Shown in pieces: positions 6,867 to 7,903 of a DNA stretch of 7,903 bases. The notes under the pieces are model-generated. The model made no database searches. It was not told the origin of the DNA and was given only the letters and a program-made list of their open reading frames with translations. The stretch's first letter is position 1, and every line of letters begins with the position of its first letter. This DNA is from Verrucomicrobiaceae bacterium (GTDB lineage: Bacteria > Verrucomicrobiota > Verrucomicrobiia > Verrucomicrobiales > Akkermansiaceae). A program made the position numbers and the translations under genes. Location: contig JAIXVN010000434.1 of assembly GCA_027483005.1 (NCBI GenBank), forward strand, positions 1-7,903, given 5' to 3'.

Positions 6867-7172
6867 TGGGATGGGAGGGAGTTCTCCGCCAACATCCGGC
6901 AAGGGCAGTGGCTCGGGCAGTGGAGTCGGCTGGACACCGGAGGGTGGCTTCTGCCGACCCGCCCGCTCGTCCTCCTTCTCCTTCTTCGCCTTCTCGGTCT
7001 CCTTCCGCTCCTGGCGACGATCATAGGCATCCATCGGAGCCGTCACCATTTTCTCACCGACATAGCAGGTTCCCTCCACCACCGAGCCCGCGATCGTGAA
7101 CGGAGCCTTGATCAGGGCGCACGAAGAAAGCGAAAAGGTCAGCAGGATCGGGATGGCGTGACGGACTGTCAT
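6855..7172 (-). CDS. Small proline-rich lipoprotein
   Basis: A 105-residue predicted lipoprotein of unknown function. The signal sequence MTVRHAIPILLTFSLSSC ends in a lipobox (LSSC, Cys18), which would be lipidated and anchored in a membrane. The mature part has a short segment ALIKAPFTIAGSVVEGTCYV, then a strongly charged Lys/Glu/Arg stretch (about 52-73), likely helical, and a Pro-rich tail (76-105) that may reach out from the membrane. The start at 7172 is chosen because AGAGGG lies five bases upstream and the lipobox is then correctly placed. The frame is open to 7259, but that extension would run through the ahcY terminator. It lies behind ahcY in the same direction but is separated from it by that terminator, so it probably has its own promoter. 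I recognise no specific family. Confidence 0.8.
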   Translation of the reverse strand: MTVRHAIPILLTFSLSSCALIKAPFTIAGSVVEGTCYVGEKMVTAPMDAYDRRQERKETEKAKKEKEDERAGRQKPPSGVQPTPLPEPLPLPDVGGELPPIPPPN

Positions 7173-7173
7173 G

Positions 7174-7196
7174 GTTTCCCTCTGGATTAGGGAAAC
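7174..7196 (-). repeat. Inverted repeat over the start region of the lipoprotein gene
   Basis: GTTTCCCT (7174-7181) and AGGGAAAC (7189-7196) are perfect 8-bp complementary arms around a 7-base loop. On the minus strand the second arm includes most of the Shine-Dalgarno sequence and ends one base before the ATG. The first arm overlaps the candidate -10 box. It could be an operator, or in a longer transcript a hairpin hiding the ribosome binding site. Confidence 0.5.
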
Positions 7197-7213
7197 GATC
7201 GGGGCTGTGCCAA
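7186..7213 (-). promoter_or_regulatory. Candidate sigma-70-like promoter for the lipoprotein gene
   Basis: On the minus strand TTGGCA (7213-7208, five of six matches to the -35 consensus) is followed after 16 bases by CCTAAT (7191-7186, four of six matches to the -10). It begins just behind the T-tract of the ahcY terminator. Transcription would start only about 10 bases before the ATG, giving a very short leader. Assigned by consensus matching only. Confidence 0.35.
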
Positions 7214-7249
7214 CGAAAAAGCCCCGCATCGGGATCGACGCAGGGCTTT
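7214..7249 (-). terminator. Intrinsic terminator behind ahcY
   Basis: On the minus strand AAAGCCC (7249-7243) pairs with GGGCTTT (7224-7218), extended inward by a G-C/C-G pair beyond one mismatch and a further short stem. The hairpin is followed by TTTTT ending at 7216. It lies 26 bases after the ahcY stop and has the classic form of a factor-independent terminator. It separates ahcY from the lipoprotein gene. Confidence 0.85.
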
Positions 7250-7274
7250 CGGGAATCATTGACCGATCAAAGGA

Positions 7275-7903
7275 TCAGTAGCGGTAAGCTTCCGGCTTGT
7301 AGGGGCCTTCCTGATTCACGCCGATGTAGTCGGCCTGATCGGGAGTGAGCTTGGTGAGCTTGGCACCGATCTTCTCGAGGTGAAGTCGGGCGACTTCCTC
7401 GTCAAGATGCTTTGGCAGGACCATCACTTCACCGGCCTGATACTTGTCCTTGTTCTTCCAGAGGTCGATCTGGGCAAGGGTCTGGTTGGTGAAGGAATTC
7501 GACATCACGAACGATGGATGGCCAGTGGCGCAGCCGAGGTCCACGAGGCGGCCTTCGGCCAGCATGTAAATGGAGTTCCCGGCCGGGAACGTGTACTTGT
7601 CGACACCGGCCTTGATGTTGAGCTGCTTCACGCCGGGAGCGTTGTTGAGCTTGTCCACCTGGATCTCGTTGTCGAAGTGGCCGATGTTGCAGACGATGGC
7701 CTGGTCCTTCATCTTCTCCATGTGCTCGAGGCGGATGATGTCCTTGTTGCCGGTGGTGGTGACGTAGATGTCGCCCCAGCCGAGGGTGTCCTCAATGGTG
7801 AGCACGCGGTAACCTTCCATTGCGGCCTGGAGCGCGCAGATCGGGTCGATTTCGGTGACGACGACCTGGGCACCCTGGCCGCGAAGTGCCTGTGCACAGC
7901 CCT
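7275..7903 (-). CDS. ahcY: S-adenosylhomocysteine hydrolase (adenosylhomocysteinase), C-terminal part
   Basis: The last 208 complete residues of AhcY, cut at the right edge; full proteins are about 430-470 residues. The enzyme splits S-adenosylhomocysteine into homocysteine and adenosine with a tightly bound NAD, clearing the product inhibitor left by methyltransferases. The visible part begins inside the NAD-binding domain (GCAQALRGQGAQVVVTEIDP, with the NAD-ribose-binding Glu in TEIDP), then ATG-type TTTGNKDII, IVCNIGHFDNEI and GHPSFVMSNSFTNQ with the conserved HPSFVMS block. It ends in the family's C-terminal arm GPYKPEAYRY, whose Lys and final Tyr are known in other members to reach into the NAD site of the neighbouring subunit. 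No change in key residues is seen. It is followed by an intrinsic terminator, so it is the last gene of its transcript. Promoter and N-terminal half lie outside the window. Confidence 0.97.
   Translation of the reverse strand, partial: GCAQALRGQGAQVVVTEIDPICALQAAMEGYRVLTIEDTLGWGDIYVTTTGNKDIIRLEHMEKMKDQAIVCNIGHFDNEIQVDKLNNAPGVKQLNIKAGVDKYTFPAGNSIYMLAEGRLVDLGCATGHPSFVMSNSFTNQTLAQIDLWKNKDKYQAGEVMVLPKHLDEEVARLHLEKIGAKLTKLTPDQADYIGVNQEGPYKPEAYRY

Noticed and set aside
7173..7259. Longer start for the lipoprotein at 7259
   Set aside because: It would translate through the ahcY terminator and place the lipobox too far from the N-terminus for a signal peptide.

Overview
The window is GC-rich (roughly 60% by eye). 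It reads as an ordinary chromosomal stretch from a free-living bacterium, probably a member of the Verrucomicrobiota. That placement is inferred from the style of the proteins and from weak or absent Shine-Dalgarno sequences at several starts. No marker gene here proves it. I see no tRNA, rRNA, CRISPR array, insertion sequence or phage gene.

Layout: (1) The 3' end of rarA, a replication-associated AAA+ ATPase, runs in from the left edge to 599. (2) On the minus strand, 1245 to about 603 holds a small zinc-ribbon membrane protein. Directly downstream is a stretch that is clearly coding-like but changes frame several times, so this looks like a decaying gene. (3) From 1354 to 4482 a plus-strand operon carries an OpgG/MdoG-type periplasmic glucan protein, an FkbM-family methyltransferase and a glycosyltransferase-like protein. 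The last two overlap by four bases (ATGA). (4) Convergent to it, 5690-4533, is an ATP-grasp ligase of unknown substrate. (5) Divergent from the ligase is a secreted alpha/beta-hydrolase (5777-6844). (6) Convergent to the hydrolase is a small Pro-rich lipoprotein (7172-6855). (7) The right edge holds the C-terminal half of S-adenosylhomocysteine hydrolase (ahcY, minus strand), with a clear intrinsic terminator behind it.

The central operon suggests building and decorating an envelope glycan: OpgG acts on a glucan in the periplasm, the GT-like protein could transfer a sugar, and FkbM could O-methylate it. AhcY, which removes the S-adenosylhomocysteine made by methyltransferases, lies further along, but it is a housekeeping gene and I do not read its position as functional linkage. 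No wholly new system is evident. The points most worth a second look are the multiply frameshifted zinc-ribbon/membrane gene, the opgG locus without an opgH beside it, and an inverted repeat covering both the likely -10 box and the ribosome binding site of the lipoprotein gene.
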